Part shown: one piece after another, positions 16,408-24,782 of the stretch
Layout of the letters: each line of letters starts with the position of its first letter
Numbering within the stretch: the stretch's first letter is position 1
Source: a bacterium
GTDB taxonomy: Bacteria; Vulcanimicrobiota; Xenobia; Xenobiales; JADMJV01
DNA: 64,000 nt
Reading direction: 5' to 3'
Assembly (NCBI GenBank): GCA_018780265.1
Contig: JADMJV010000057.1
Coordinates: 1 to 64,000, forward strand
Made by a program: the position numbers and the translations under genes
Notes under the pieces: model-generated
Databases searched by the model: none
The model's input: the letters and a program-made list of their open reading frames with translations, nothing else
What the model was told of the DNA's origin: nothing

Positions 16408-17951
16408 TCGATCGACTGGGTTCCCTCCCTCCGGCTTCTCGCGCCTCACTGCGCCAGTTCTCGGTGCCCCTGGAAAAAGGGCCGGAACTGCCCCAGGATT
16501 CAGTGACGATAGGCTCGTCCGGCGTGTCATTCAGCCCGACTTTGACGAAGCCCACCTCGGGCAACCTTATCGACGTATTGACAAGTTCGATGAATTCGAT
16601 TCCGTCGGCCCGATTTTATGTTTTTGGAGCCACCGGAGACCTGGTCAGCAAGCGAGCGGTACGTGATTCGCTGGTCCATCTCGCCGAGGAGGGGCGCCTC
16701 AATCCTGAGCAGCACACGCTGGTATTGATGGGTTCTAAGCCCTCGTCTGGCGCGGCCTACCTGGACAAATTTCGTCAGGGTGATGCCGATTCTAAGCCGA
16801 TTTCTCAGACCGGATTCGACAAGTTTAAGGCACTCACTGTTTTGCAAGAGCCTGACGCCAGTCTGTTGGGCGTCAACCTGAGCAAGCCCGAGGATTTTCA
16901 AAGTCTCAAACAGGATGTCGGCCATCAAGACGCGGTGTTTATGGGCGCTGTCCCGCCCAAATCGTACAAGGCCCTGCTTGAGAACATGAAGGCAAGTGGC
17001 CTTTCTGAGCCGGGATATCCGGGCGGTTTTCGCCGCATTGTGTTGGAAAAACCCTTTGGCGAGGACTCGCAGGCTTCGCGAGAGCTGGCTCAGATTGTGG
17101 AACGGGATTTTCAGCCCGGCCAGGTCCTGTTGATCGACCATTTCTTGGGCTATCCCGGCATGTTGCAGATGCTGCAATTTCGGGCTTCCCCGGAAGTCGA
17201 CGAGGCGCTCAACTCCAAATACGTGGAGCGCGTCGAGGTAAAGTTGCTGGAGACGATCAGGTCCAACGACCGCCCCTATTTTCGGGATACCGGCATCTTG
17301 AAGGACATGGTGCAAAACCACGCCATGCAGATTCTGTCCACCCTCGCCATGGACATTCCCACGGCCATTTCGGGCGACAATCTTCGTCAATCTCGAGAGA
17401 GCCTGGTCAAGTCGGTCGAGGTGGACAAAGGGAGTGTGGTGCGGGGCCAATTTGAGGGATTTAATGACCCGGCCCAAGGGGCTCCCGTCGGTGCCCCTGC
17501 TTCGCAGGCGGAAACCTATGTTTCTTTTGACCTGAAGGTGAAGGCCCCGCGCTGGGAAGGGGTGGCCTTCCACCTGGTCAATGCCAAAGGCGTGGAGCAG
17601 AAGCGCTCCGGTGCCGATGTTCACTTGCGTTCTCTGCCTCAGGCACTGGCCACTCGCCTGGGGGTCGAGGCCGACCAGAGCGCCGTGATGCGCTTTACCA
17701 TCAACGGTAAGCCCAAAATCGAAGTGGAAGTGGCCGGGCAAACCCTTTCCATCCCTCTCGACCCGCGAATCGTGGACCAGCCGGCTTACTCCAATCTGCT
17801 GCCCAATGCCATTTTGGGCGAAACGGCGCTCTTTGCCACCCCGGGCGAAGCCGAGGCTGGTTGGCGGGTGGCCGATGAGGTGGAGGCTGCCTGGCAGGGG
17901 AAGCCCATGGTCAGCTACAAGCCTGGCACGGCCGCCAACCAGGTCGGTTAA
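16404..17951 (+). CDS. zwf: Glucose-6-phosphate dehydrogenase family protein, divergent
   Basis: The protein has 515 residues. An N-terminal leader of about 65 residues contains DSVTIGSS (32-39). The Rossmann motif FGATGDLVSKR follows with GATGD at 75-79, then LEKPFG. The usual substrate-binding RIDHYLGK is LIDHFLGY here: His246 is kept, but the flanking Arg is Leu and the Lys is Tyr250. The catalytic base is kept in MVQNHAMQ (His306). These substitutions might change substrate use, so the symbol is provisional. I kept the GTG at 16404 because it couples to nth; an ATG at 16590 would give a protein without the leader. Confidence 0.8.
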   Translation: MIDRLGSLPPASRASLRQFSVPLEKGPELPQDSVTIGSSGVSFSPTLTKPTSGNLIDVLTSSMNSIPSARFYVFGATGDLVSKRAVRDSLVHLAEEGRLNPEQHTLVLMGSKPSSGAAYLDKFRQGDADSKPISQTGFDKFKALTVLQEPDASLLGVNLSKPEDFQSLKQDVGHQDAVFMGAVPPKSYKALLENMKASGLSEPGYPGGFRRIVLEKPFGEDSQASRELAQIVERDFQPGQVLLIDHFLGYPGMLQMLQFRASPEVDEALNSKYVERVEVKLLETIRSNDRPYFRDTGILKDMVQNHAMQILSTLAMDIPTAISGDNLRQSRESLVKSVEVDKGSVVRGQFEGFNDPAQGAPVGAPASQAETYVSFDLKVKAPRWEGVAFHLVNAKGVEQKRSGADVHLRSLPQALATRLGVEADQSAVMRFTINGKPKIEVEVAGQTLSIPLDPRIVDQPAYSNLLPNAILGETALFATPGEAEAGWRVADEVEAAWQGKPMVSYKPGTAANQVG

Positions 17952-17966
17952 TTCATCCATGAACTT

Positions 17967-19160
17967 GTGACGTTTTGGAGCACCCTGCAACTTGCTCTGG
18001 CCAGCCTCTGGAAGCACAAGGTTCGAACGGTAATCAACTGGCTGGGCGTGCTGATCGGGGTGGCCTCGCTGATATTGACCGACGCCATCGCCGGTGGCGC
18101 CCGTTCCACCATCCAGACCCGATTGGAGCAGATGGGCAAAGACTTGATTTTTGTCTGGGGGGGTCAGCGGATTCGATCGGGAGTGTCGGTCTGGACCGAC
18201 CTCACCGAAAAGGATCTGGGAGTGGTCGGTAAGCTTTCTTTCCTGGAGCAGGTTGCCCCCGTGGTAGAGGGCACGGTCCAGGCCGTTTCCGACTCGGGCA
18301 ACTACAGTTGCGAGTTTCGCGGGAGCACGGTCGACTATTTGCAGGTCAAGAACCTGCGCCTGGCAGCGGGCCGCAATTTCAGCCAGGAAGAAGCGCGAGC
18401 CGGGGCCTCCGTGGTTGTGATCGGCAAGACTGTGCGCGATAAGCTGTTTGGAAGTGCCGACCCGCTTGAATCGACCATCCGCCTGGGCAAGTTTCCCTAT
18501 CGCGTGATCGGGGTCTTGGAGGAGGTGGGCAGCGACCGCCGCCAGGATAGCGTGGTCATCATGCCTGTGCATACCGCCCAGCAACGCCTGAAGCGTACCG
18601 TTTATTACGACTATTTTTTGCTGAAAAATCGTGCCTTACTGCCCATCGAACAGTCGCAGCGCCGAGTCCGACTGGAACTGCTGCGGGCCAATCATCTGCC
18701 CGAGGAGAACGAGGACGCCTATGGGGCCACTACCAGCCAGGAGATCCTCAAAAGCTACCGCCAGGGCAGCCAGACCTTCTCCTATCTCAGCCTCTTCACG
18801 GCGGCGATCTGCCTGGTATCGGGAGGCATGGGCATCACCAACACCAGTCTGATGTCGGTGCGCGACCGCACCCGCGAAATCGGCATTCGCATGTCCGTGG
18901 GCGCCAGGCCGCGGGATATCTTGCTGCAATTCTTGATGGAGTCTTTAAGCGTGGCCATCCTGGGGGGACTCAGCGGTGTGGTCGTGGGGGTAGTACTGGC
19001 CTTGTCGGCGGCTGAATTGACCAGCTGGCCTCCGGTGCTCACGCTGCGGGCTATCCTCTTTGGGCTGTCCAGTTCAGCCGTGGTGGGGTTGGTGGCCGGA
19101 ATGTATCCGGCCATGGTAGCGGCCAGGCTTGATCCCGTGGTGGCCCTGGCGCGCGACTGA
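17967..19160 (+). CDS. ABC transporter permease, MacB/FtsX type
   Basis: The 397-residue protein starts with a GTG just before the first membrane helix (WLGVLIGVASLIL). A periplasmic MacB-core-like region covers about residues 50-250. Three C-terminal helices surround the FtsX signature GIRMSVGARPRDILLQFLME. The order of one helix, a large external domain and three helices is that of MacB permeases, which with an ATPase move substrates from the periplasm outward. No ATPase gene is adjacent, so the partner must be elsewhere. It starts 15 bases after the G6PD-family gene. Confidence 0.9.
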   Translation: MTFWSTLQLALASLWKHKVRTVINWLGVLIGVASLILTDAIAGGARSTIQTRLEQMGKDLIFVWGGQRIRSGVSVWTDLTEKDLGVVGKLSFLEQVAPVVEGTVQAVSDSGNYSCEFRGSTVDYLQVKNLRLAAGRNFSQEEARAGASVVVIGKTVRDKLFGSADPLESTIRLGKFPYRVIGVLEEVGSDRRQDSVVIMPVHTAQQRLKRTVYYDYFLLKNRALLPIEQSQRRVRLELLRANHLPEENEDAYGATTSQEILKSYRQGSQTFSYLSLFTAAICLVSGGMGITNTSLMSVRDRTREIGIRMSVGARPRDILLQFLMESLSVAILGGLSGVVVGVVLALSAAELTSWPPVLTLRAILFGLSSSAVVGLVAGMYPAMVAARLDPVVALARD

Positions 19161-19164
19161 GCGT

Positions 19165-19641
19165 CTAGGCGTAGTCACGCTGCACGATGGCCTCGTTTTC
19201 TGGGTGAACGGGCAGTTCGCCCAGCATATCTTTGACCAGGTTTCGTCCCCACAGGCGGCCATAGCGGTTTCCTTCTTTGGCCATAACAGCGGCTCCACCC
19301 GCGGCTCCGGCCAGGGCGCCTACTGAGGTCCCCAGCACGCCACCGACCGCCGTGGCCAGGCCCGCGCTGCCGGTTTTCTCGCTCACCCAGTGGTGAACTG
19401 CGTCGCCTGGGGTACCCAGCGGGCGGGCCATGCGCAGCATTCCAAAGACGGTAGCCTCGCGATGGTTTTGCAGCATCTCGGCGGTGAACTGGTCCATTTT
19501 ACCAGTGCCGGCCTGGTAGCCGAAGAAGGCGCCCAGGGCCAGGCCCACCGGGGCCGCTATCAGGGCCGAGGCGGCCCCCCAGGCCATACCGCTCAGGCGG
19601 CCTGCCCAAGTCACGGCCGTTTGCTCCAGGCCACGACGCAA
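19165..19641 (-). CDS. Small Gly/Ala-rich membrane protein in the C11 peptidase operon
   Basis: The 158-residue protein has two glycine/alanine-rich hydrophobic segments. One is near residues 18-42 (ASALIAAPVGLALGAFFGY) and one near 92-118 (AVGGVLGTSVGALAGAAGG), resembling glycine-zipper membrane hairpins. The end is charged (EAIVQRDYA). It begins nine bases after the stop of the C11-YidD gene, with a TTG as the apparent start; an internal ATG at residue 19 is an alternative. No family is recognised. Context suggests a membrane partner of the peptide or protease system upstream. Confidence 0.65.
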   Translation of the reverse strand: MRRGLEQTAVTWAGRLSGMAWGAASALIAAPVGLALGAFFGYQAGTGKMDQFTAEMLQNHREATVFGMLRMARPLGTPGDAVHHWVSEKTGSAGLATAVGGVLGTSVGALAGAAGGAAVMAKEGNRYGRLWGRNLVKDMLGELPVHPENEAIVQRDYA

Positions 19642-19650
19642 GGACGACTT

Positions 19651-21249
19651 TTACACGGGGGCGGGAGGGGGGGTCAGGAAATCTCGGCTGGCGGTACCGG
19701 CTGGCAGATGACCGGGGTGATTGCAATCCGGGCCGTGCACATGGCCCGGAACGGGATCGTGCCCCGCCGAATTGTGTCCGTTGCAGCTCATCACCCGCAG
19801 CGAGCCTAGCCAGGCGCCCTTGAACATTCCGTGCGTTTCAATGGCTTCACGGGTGTACTGCGAACAGGTCGGCGTGTACTGGCAGGCGGTAGGCAGGTAA
19901 CCGGAGATATACTTCTTGTAATGCTTGAGTGGGAGACGTTTGAGTCGAGTCAACCAACTGCTCTTTGTCAGGGGTTCGGCCGGTGCCGTCGGCAGGCCTG
20001 AAGAGAAGGTGTAGTCAAGCAGTTCCAGCCAGCCGGTATCTTTGACGTAGTCAAGCTGAGCATAGCTGGCCTTGACCTCGGGAGTGAGAGCTTTCCAGGG
20101 CAGAAAGGTCGAGTAACCGGTGGGTCGCTTGAGACGCTCGCGACCACTGGTGGCATAGTGCTTGAGGATCGAATCTGACATGGATTGGCGGGCCTCTTGA
20201 GCCGTGTCGCGCACGCTCTGGGGGACGCGTTCGTCCCCGGCTATCTGCTGGAGAAAGCCGCCCAGGTCGCGAAAGTTAAACTGCAGTGCGTCGCTGTCGC
20301 CGGCTTCCATCGACTTGCTGTTGAGCATGGCCGTGTAGAGGACGTCCCTGGCCACTTTCTGCTCGACTACGCTGGCCGTAAAGCTGCGCATAGCCTGCCC
20401 AAATTGGGCCAGCTTGCTCAGGTCCGCAGCGCTGTGAATGGCGCGTCCCACGGCAATTTTGTGGGCATCCACCACCCAGCGCCCCAGTTGGCGCTCGTTC
20501 ATTTCGGGGTGGCGGGTCAGGCCGTCAAGAATCGTGCCGTAGGGGTAGATCGAAGCCACGATGTCCTCGGGTGAACCGGTCATTACTTTGGCGACGTCTT
20601 TGAGTTGGTAGGCGACTTCCATCTGCTGCATCGAGCAGCTGTCGAAGGCCACCACGTCTACGCCTTTGCCCGTGGCCTGGCGCACTTGTTCCAGGGCGTT
20701 GCGGGTTTCGCGGGCCGATAGCGGGGCCCGGTCGGCTTCGCCCTCGGACCCGGCGATGCGGGCAAAACCGGCGCCGTGCTTTTTGATCACCACCATGGTG
20801 CGCTCGGAGGGGAAGTTCTTCATTCCCCATTGGATAAAGTCGGCCAGGCTCTGCTCGGAGAGAGGCACCGAGGCATCCAGTTGGCCCACGATGGGGGAGG
20901 TTATCTGGTCGGGACGGTCGTCGCGCTGCACATAGTAGCGTCGGGTGGGTATGGCCTGCATACCATCTTTGTGCAGTTCGCGCCAATGGGGTTCGATGGT
21001 GCTCTGCACCACCACGTTGACCCTGTCGTTGGAGCCGATTTGCTCCATTTTGTTAAGGGCCTGCAGGCTGGAGGTGGCCAGGCGATTGCGCCCGTCCATA
21101 TAGACCAGAACGGTCCAATCCTTCGCGGTGGAACCGGTCGACAGCACGTCGGCCGGCTCCACCACCGGGGCAGTGGCAGGGGCTTGCAGGTTGCGTGCGA
21201 CATTGCGCGCCCCGGCGATCCCCTTGCTGGCCCAGTCTTGAAGGATCAA
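19651..21249 (-). CDS. Clostripain-family (C11) cysteine peptidase fused to a YidD domain
   Basis: The protein has 532 residues. After a 40-residue leader, a C11 domain begins at DWTVLVYMDGRNRL. The catalytic dyad is visible as KKHGAGF (His158) and FDSCSM (Cys205). At about residues 440-487 a complete YidD (DUF37) motif follows: KKYISGYLPTACQYTPTCSQ, then YTREAIETHG and a Trp/Leu segment. The last 45 residues are His/Gly/Pro-rich (HDPVPGHVHGPDCNHPGH), which may bind metal. YidD is normally a separate protein of about 80 residues, linked to membrane protein insertion. It starts four bases after the repeat-peptide gene and is surely cotranscribed with it. There is no classical signal peptide. 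Confidence 0.9.
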   Translation of the reverse strand: MILQDWASKGIAGARNVARNLQAPATAPVVEPADVLSTGSTAKDWTVLVYMDGRNRLATSSLQALNKMEQIGSNDRVNVVVQSTIEPHWRELHKDGMQAIPTRRYYVQRDDRPDQITSPIVGQLDASVPLSEQSLADFIQWGMKNFPSERTMVVIKKHGAGFARIAGSEGEADRAPLSARETRNALEQVRQATGKGVDVVAFDSCSMQQMEVAYQLKDVAKVMTGSPEDIVASIYPYGTILDGLTRHPEMNERQLGRWVVDAHKIAVGRAIHSAADLSKLAQFGQAMRSFTASVVEQKVARDVLYTAMLNSKSMEAGDSDALQFNFRDLGGFLQQIAGDERVPQSVRDTAQEARQSMSDSILKHYATSGRERLKRPTGYSTFLPWKALTPEVKASYAQLDYVKDTGWLELLDYTFSSGLPTAPAEPLTKSSWLTRLKRLPLKHYKKYISGYLPTACQYTPTCSQYTREAIETHGMFKGAWLGSLRVMSCNGHNSAGHDPVPGHVHGPDCNHPGHLPAGTASRDFLTPPPAPV

Positions 21250-21253
21250 GGTC

Positions 21254-21622
21254 TTAACCTACTTTGGCCAGGTTCCAGCTCTCGCCGGAAACCAGTGCAT
21301 TGTCTTCGCCCATTGCGCAGGCGCAAGGGTCGGTGTCTTTGGCACTGGAGGTGAGGGCGTTGTCTTCACCCATGGCGCAGGCGCAGGGGTCGGTGTCCTT
21401 GGCGCTGGAGAGGATGGCGTTGTCCTCGCCCATGGCGCAAGCGCAGGGGTCGGTGTCTTTGGGGCTGGAGAGAATGGCGTTGTCTTCGCCCATTGCGCAG
21501 GCGCAAGGGTCGGTGTCTTTGGCACTGGACAGTACGGTGTCGCCAGCGAAAGGTTTGGCGGCACTTTGAGCGCTGCTTTGACGAAAGCGGAATTCCGCGG
21601 GTAAGGACTGTGTGTTAACCAT
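21254..21622 (-). CDS. Repeat peptide: leader plus four 20-residue Cys-Ala-Cys repeats (putative precursor peptide)
   Basis: The 122-residue protein has three parts. Residues 1-30 form a leader (MVNTQSLPAEFRFRQ, ending in FAGDTV). Residues 31-110 are four tandem 20-mers. Residues 111-122 are a short tail. Every repeat contains SSxKDTDPCACAMGEDNA; only the first, fourth and last positions vary. The gene has a ribosome binding site (GGGAG). It lies 35 bases after one C11 peptidase and 4 bases before another, so the operon encodes a repetitive substrate-like peptide between two proteases. The arrangement resembles multi-core RiPP precursors, but no modifying enzyme is adjacent. An acidic Cys-containing metal-binding repeat protein is the main alternative. 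I know of no named family. Confidence 0.85.
   Translation of the reverse strand: MVNTQSLPAEFRFRQSSAQSAAKPFAGDTVLSSAKDTDPCACAMGEDNAILSSPKDTDPCACAMGEDNAILSSAKDTDPCACAMGEDNALTSSAKDTDPCACAMGEDNALVSGESWNLAKVG
21301..21540. repeat. Four tandem 60-bp direct repeats within a coding gene
   Basis: The units are 21301-21360, 21361-21420, 21421-21480 and 21481-21540. They differ at only a few positions each, mostly at third codon positions or in the variable residues. There are no unique spacers, so this is not a CRISPR array. The period of exactly 20 codons keeps the reading frame. Confidence 0.95.
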
Positions 21623-21657
21623 GAACGTGGGCTCCCTATATATGTGATAGGGATAGT

Positions 21658-23508
21658 CTAGGTGGGGGCGCTCAAAGAACTCTGAAGAAATTTTTGGGCC
21701 TCGGCCCGGTGAGCTTCATGGTGCGGCTTGTTGACGGCGACCTGACCCAGATAGCGACCGGCACGGGCCGACATGGCCAGGGCGGCGGCGGGCATGATGA
21801 TCGAAGTGGGCAGCAATCCCGCTACCGACATGCCGAAACTGGTCAAGCAGGCGCCCATGGCCAGGTCGGCCAGGTTGTCGACCAGTTGCAGATTTTGCTG
21901 AGGCGTGCGCTGCTGGCCCACGAGCGAGGCCGCCTCGGCCCCGGACTTGACCACCTTTTCGGCGCCTTGATAAGCAAAATAGGCCCCCCAAAAGTAGTGC
22001 ATGGGCAATCCGGCCTGGCTTAACAGCGCGCTGGCCCCTATCATGGCCCCGGTTTTGACCGCCCGCTTGAGCAGCGGCATGGCCATGGGAATGTTGATCT
22101 TCTTGTCCAGCTTGTATTCCAGAATACGCTTCTCGTAGGTGAAGTGCTCCAGCTTCTTCTGCCACCAGGGTTTGGCGGCCCGGTCCGCATCGGCCGGTTG
22201 GGACACATACTGAAGAAACTTCTCAATTTGGGTCTGGGCGCCAAAGTCGCTGTCTTTGACCTGGAAAAGTCTGCTGCCGCGAGCGTTGACGTCGCTGTCG
22301 TAGTAGATCGAAACTCCGGAGGAGCCATCCAAAGGGGGGGCTTTCTTGCCCAGCAAGGCCCGCACCGCCATGGAGGTCGGACTCTCTTTGCGATGGTCGG
22401 CGTGCTCTTCTTCGATGACGCTGGCAGCCAGCACCTGGCTCACGCCCTCAGCCGCGGCTCGAACCTTTTCGTTGGGGCAGTCACCGGCAACCAGGGCGGC
22501 AAAGGCGCCCACATCTTGAATGTGCACCAGTCTTGGGATGCCACTGTATTCGATGCGGCGGGCCTGCTCCATCCAGCGCGCGATTTGCGTCGGCTCGATT
22601 TTCTCGTCCATCAGGGCGGAGTGTAACTGTCCCACAGCCGCGCCCAGCTGGTCCATCTTGGATAGGTCGACGGCCGACAGCGTGGCAGTGTTCATGGCTG
22701 AAAGTTCCTGGTAGCGGGCATGCTGGACAAATTTGCGGGCCAGCCCGGCGCCGTCCACGGATAGCCCATGCTTGAGGTCTTTCTGCAGATCTTGAAGCAC
22801 ATTGCCCAGCGGTTGCGTGGCGCCAAAAATTACCCCTTGCGAGGAAACCGCGGCCTGGGCGCCGTTGCGCAGCGCGTGAAATACCTCTAAGCCAGCCCCG
22901 TTGCAGGTGTTGAGATTGACAACGTCGATTTTGTGCCCTGCCCGCAGCCCTACTTCTTCCAACACCTTGCCGATTTCGGCGTTGGGAATGCGGCCTTCCG
23001 GGTTGTGCATCACGGTCTGGCCGGCAAATCCCGAACCGTGACCGCTGATGATGACTGCGTAATGCTTGGCCGGGTATTTCTCGATGTTCTCCAGTAGAAA
23101 GGCACGCAGCGTCTCGGCCTGGCCCATATTGACCTCGTCCTCACGGGGCGCGATCTCGCGGGAGCGGATAGCGGTGGGGGAGGTGGTGGCCAGTTTCATC
23201 AAGTGGCCCACCTCGCCGGGCAATCGGGACTTCCAGTCGGCTGCTAAACTCTCCGTGCTGGGGCCTATCTCGTAGGTGCGCGCCCCCAGATATTCGTGCC
23301 ATTTGCCAAACTTTTCCGGCCACCATGCGGACCGGTAGTTCTTGCAGATCACGTGAGTATTCTCGTCGGACCCCACCCGCTCCAGGTCTAGCAGGTTGCT
23401 GGTGCACATCATACCCTCGTCGGCCTGGCCGGCATTGTAAACCAGCACGGTCCACTCCTTTTGAGGAGGCCGAGCGGAAAATTGCTCTGGGGCACGACGG
23501 ATTTGCAC
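21658..23508 (-). CDS. Clostripain-family (C11) cysteine peptidase with C-terminal membrane region
   Basis: The protein has 616 residues. The C11 domain begins at EWTVLVYNAGQADEG near residue 18. It carries the dyad in ISGHGSGF (His157) and NLNTCNGAGLE (Cys202), and continues to about residue 430. A basic, aromatic linker (KPWWQKKLEHFTYEKR) leads into hydrophobic segments near residues 490-590 (TGAMIGASALLSQAGLPM; LLPTSIIMPAAALAMSA), probably membrane helices. C11 enzymes cleave after basic residues or process peptides and often self-activate. It is the first gene of the four-gene operon, divergent from a Ser/Thr kinase. There is no N-terminal signal peptide, so which side of the membrane the protease faces is unclear. 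Confidence 0.9.
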   Translation of the reverse strand: MQIRRAPEQFSARPPQKEWTVLVYNAGQADEGMMCTSNLLDLERVGSDENTHVICKNYRSAWWPEKFGKWHEYLGARTYEIGPSTESLAADWKSRLPGEVGHLMKLATTSPTAIRSREIAPREDEVNMGQAETLRAFLLENIEKYPAKHYAVIISGHGSGFAGQTVMHNPEGRIPNAEIGKVLEEVGLRAGHKIDVVNLNTCNGAGLEVFHALRNGAQAAVSSQGVIFGATQPLGNVLQDLQKDLKHGLSVDGAGLARKFVQHARYQELSAMNTATLSAVDLSKMDQLGAAVGQLHSALMDEKIEPTQIARWMEQARRIEYSGIPRLVHIQDVGAFAALVAGDCPNEKVRAAAEGVSQVLAASVIEEEHADHRKESPTSMAVRALLGKKAPPLDGSSGVSIYYDSDVNARGSRLFQVKDSDFGAQTQIEKFLQYVSQPADADRAAKPWWQKKLEHFTYEKRILEYKLDKKINIPMAMPLLKRAVKTGAMIGASALLSQAGLPMHYFWGAYFAYQGAEKVVKSGAEAASLVGQQRTPQQNLQLVDNLADLAMGACLTSFGMSVAGLLPTSIIMPAAALAMSARAGRYLGQVAVNKPHHEAHRAEAQKFLQSSLSAPT

Positions 23509-23605
23509 ACCTCATTGTGCTTGTTCGGGCTGAAAGAAACGTGAACTGGCGCGGAGGGCACCGTTGAGCCTCGCCGAAGGTGCTGGCCAAGAAACGGTAG
23601 GAACG

Positions 23606-24721
23606 ATGGAAACGAGTGAGCCACAGCTTCCAGGCTTGAGTCCCGGCATCGAACCACTGGATGCCGGGACCGTTTTGTCCAACCGCTATCTGGTGGAATT
23701 TGTGCTGGGTCGCGGAGGCATGGGGGCCGTTTACTTCGCCCGCGACCGCGATTCGGGCAACCAACCCGTTGCGCTCAAAGAGATGCGCGTCCAGGTGATA
23801 GATCCCAAGGCGCAGCGTCAGGCGATTGAGCAATTCCGTCAGGAGGCGCTCTTTCTTGCCAATCTTGACCACCCCAATCTGGTCAAGGTCAGTGACTTTT
23901 TTGTCGAAGATGGACGCTATTACCTGGTGATGGCCTACATTAAAGGCAAGACGCTGGGCGAGATGCTCAAGGCCCAAAGTGAGCCTTTTCCTATCAATCA
24001 CGTGCTCGAGTGGGCGGTGCAACTGGTCGACGTGCTGGCCTATTTGCATAGCCAGAAGCCCCCCATTCTCTTTCGCGACGTCAAGCCGCAGAACGTCATG
24101 CTGGATAGCTCTGGTGCCTTGCACCTGATCGATTTTGGGATCGCTCGCAATCTCACTCCCGACAGCGTGACGGCTACCTTTTTGCAGGGGGTAGGCTCGG
24201 CCGACTATTGCCCTCTGGAACAGTATCAGGGCGCGGGAGGCACCGACCAGCGCAGCGACATCTACTCGCTGGGTGCCACCCTCTTTCACTTGCTCACCCT
24301 GCAAGTTCCCCCGCGCGCCGCCGAGTTGGTTTCCGAGAATAAGCCGGTGCCATCCCCTCGACGTTGGAATCCCAATCTACCTCCGTCTCTGGAAGACTTG
24401 ATTGTAAACATGATGGCCGTGCGCAAGGACGACCGATATCGCTCTATGGAGCATGTGCGTAGCGCCTTGAGCAAAGTGATTCGTATTGTAGAACAGGGAG
24501 GGGGCCAACGCACCGGTCCCACGCCCAACGGGAAGCCTGCGCGAAGACGCGATAGACCGGCCACCTCGCAGCTCCCCGACGGCATGCGCAGTCCCTGGCT
24601 GGCTGTGGGCACTCTGACTCTGGTGGTGCTGGTGCTGCTGATCTGGTTGGCCATTCAGATGACAGCACCGCCGGCCAAGCCTGCTATGACGCCTGGAGCC
24701 GTAACCGTCCCCAGACATTGA
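23606..24721 (+). CDS. Membrane-anchored Ser/Thr protein kinase
   Basis: The protein has 371 residues from the ATG at 23606, which follows TAGGA; an upstream start at 23564 is possible. The kinase domain shows the glycine loop LGRGGMGAVYF, VALKEM (Lys58), FRDVKPQNVML with catalytic Asp158, IDFGIARN, and a CPLEQY activation segment. A Pro/Arg-rich linker precedes one C-terminal membrane helix (WLAVGTLTLVVLVLLIWLAI) and a tail of about 20 residues. No PASTA or other sensor domain follows. It is divergent from the C11 peptide operon, with 97 bases between the starts. It is a plausible source of phosphothreonine for FHA proteins such as the kinase at 7.6-9.1 kb. Confidence 0.93.
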   Translation: METSEPQLPGLSPGIEPLDAGTVLSNRYLVEFVLGRGGMGAVYFARDRDSGNQPVALKEMRVQVIDPKAQRQAIEQFRQEALFLANLDHPNLVKVSDFFVEDGRYYLVMAYIKGKTLGEMLKAQSEPFPINHVLEWAVQLVDVLAYLHSQKPPILFRDVKPQNVMLDSSGALHLIDFGIARNLTPDSVTATFLQGVGSADYCPLEQYQGAGGTDQRSDIYSLGATLFHLLTLQVPPRAAELVSENKPVPSPRRWNPNLPPSLEDLIVNMMAVRKDDRYRSMEHVRSALSKVIRIVEQGGGQRTGPTPNGKPARRRDRPATSQLPDGMRSPWLAVGTLTLVVLVLLIWLAIQMTAPPAKPAMTPGAVTVPRH

Positions 24722-24757
24722 AAAAAAAAGGCTGCTGACGAGCCCGTCAGCAGCCTT
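24721..24757 (-). terminator. Intrinsic terminator, perfect 13-bp stem
   Basis: The inverted repeat AAGGCTGCTGACG/CGTCAGCAGCCTT with a 4-base loop is followed, reading leftward, by nine consecutive T residues (A on the plus strand at 24721-24729). It ends transcription of the DUF3352-like gene, whose stop is at 24783. The same hairpin, without a T-run, may help end the convergent kinase transcript. Confidence 0.9.
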
Positions 24758-24782
24758 GCTAGAAACACTATCGGTAAGTGTT

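Noticed and set aside
16527..18584. A 685-codon minus-strand open frame opposite the G6PD gene
   Set aside because: It is antisense to a gene with clear family motifs, has no recognisable domain and spans the end of one gene and part of the next. It is a product of high G+C.
21301..21540. Possible CRISPR array because of regular 60-bp repeats
   Set aside because: There are no unique spacers. The repeats are contiguous, in frame and encode a peptide.
24721..24757. A small RNA at the strong hairpin
   Set aside because: Position and T-run fit a terminator for the leftward gene, and no promoter is evident for a separate RNA.
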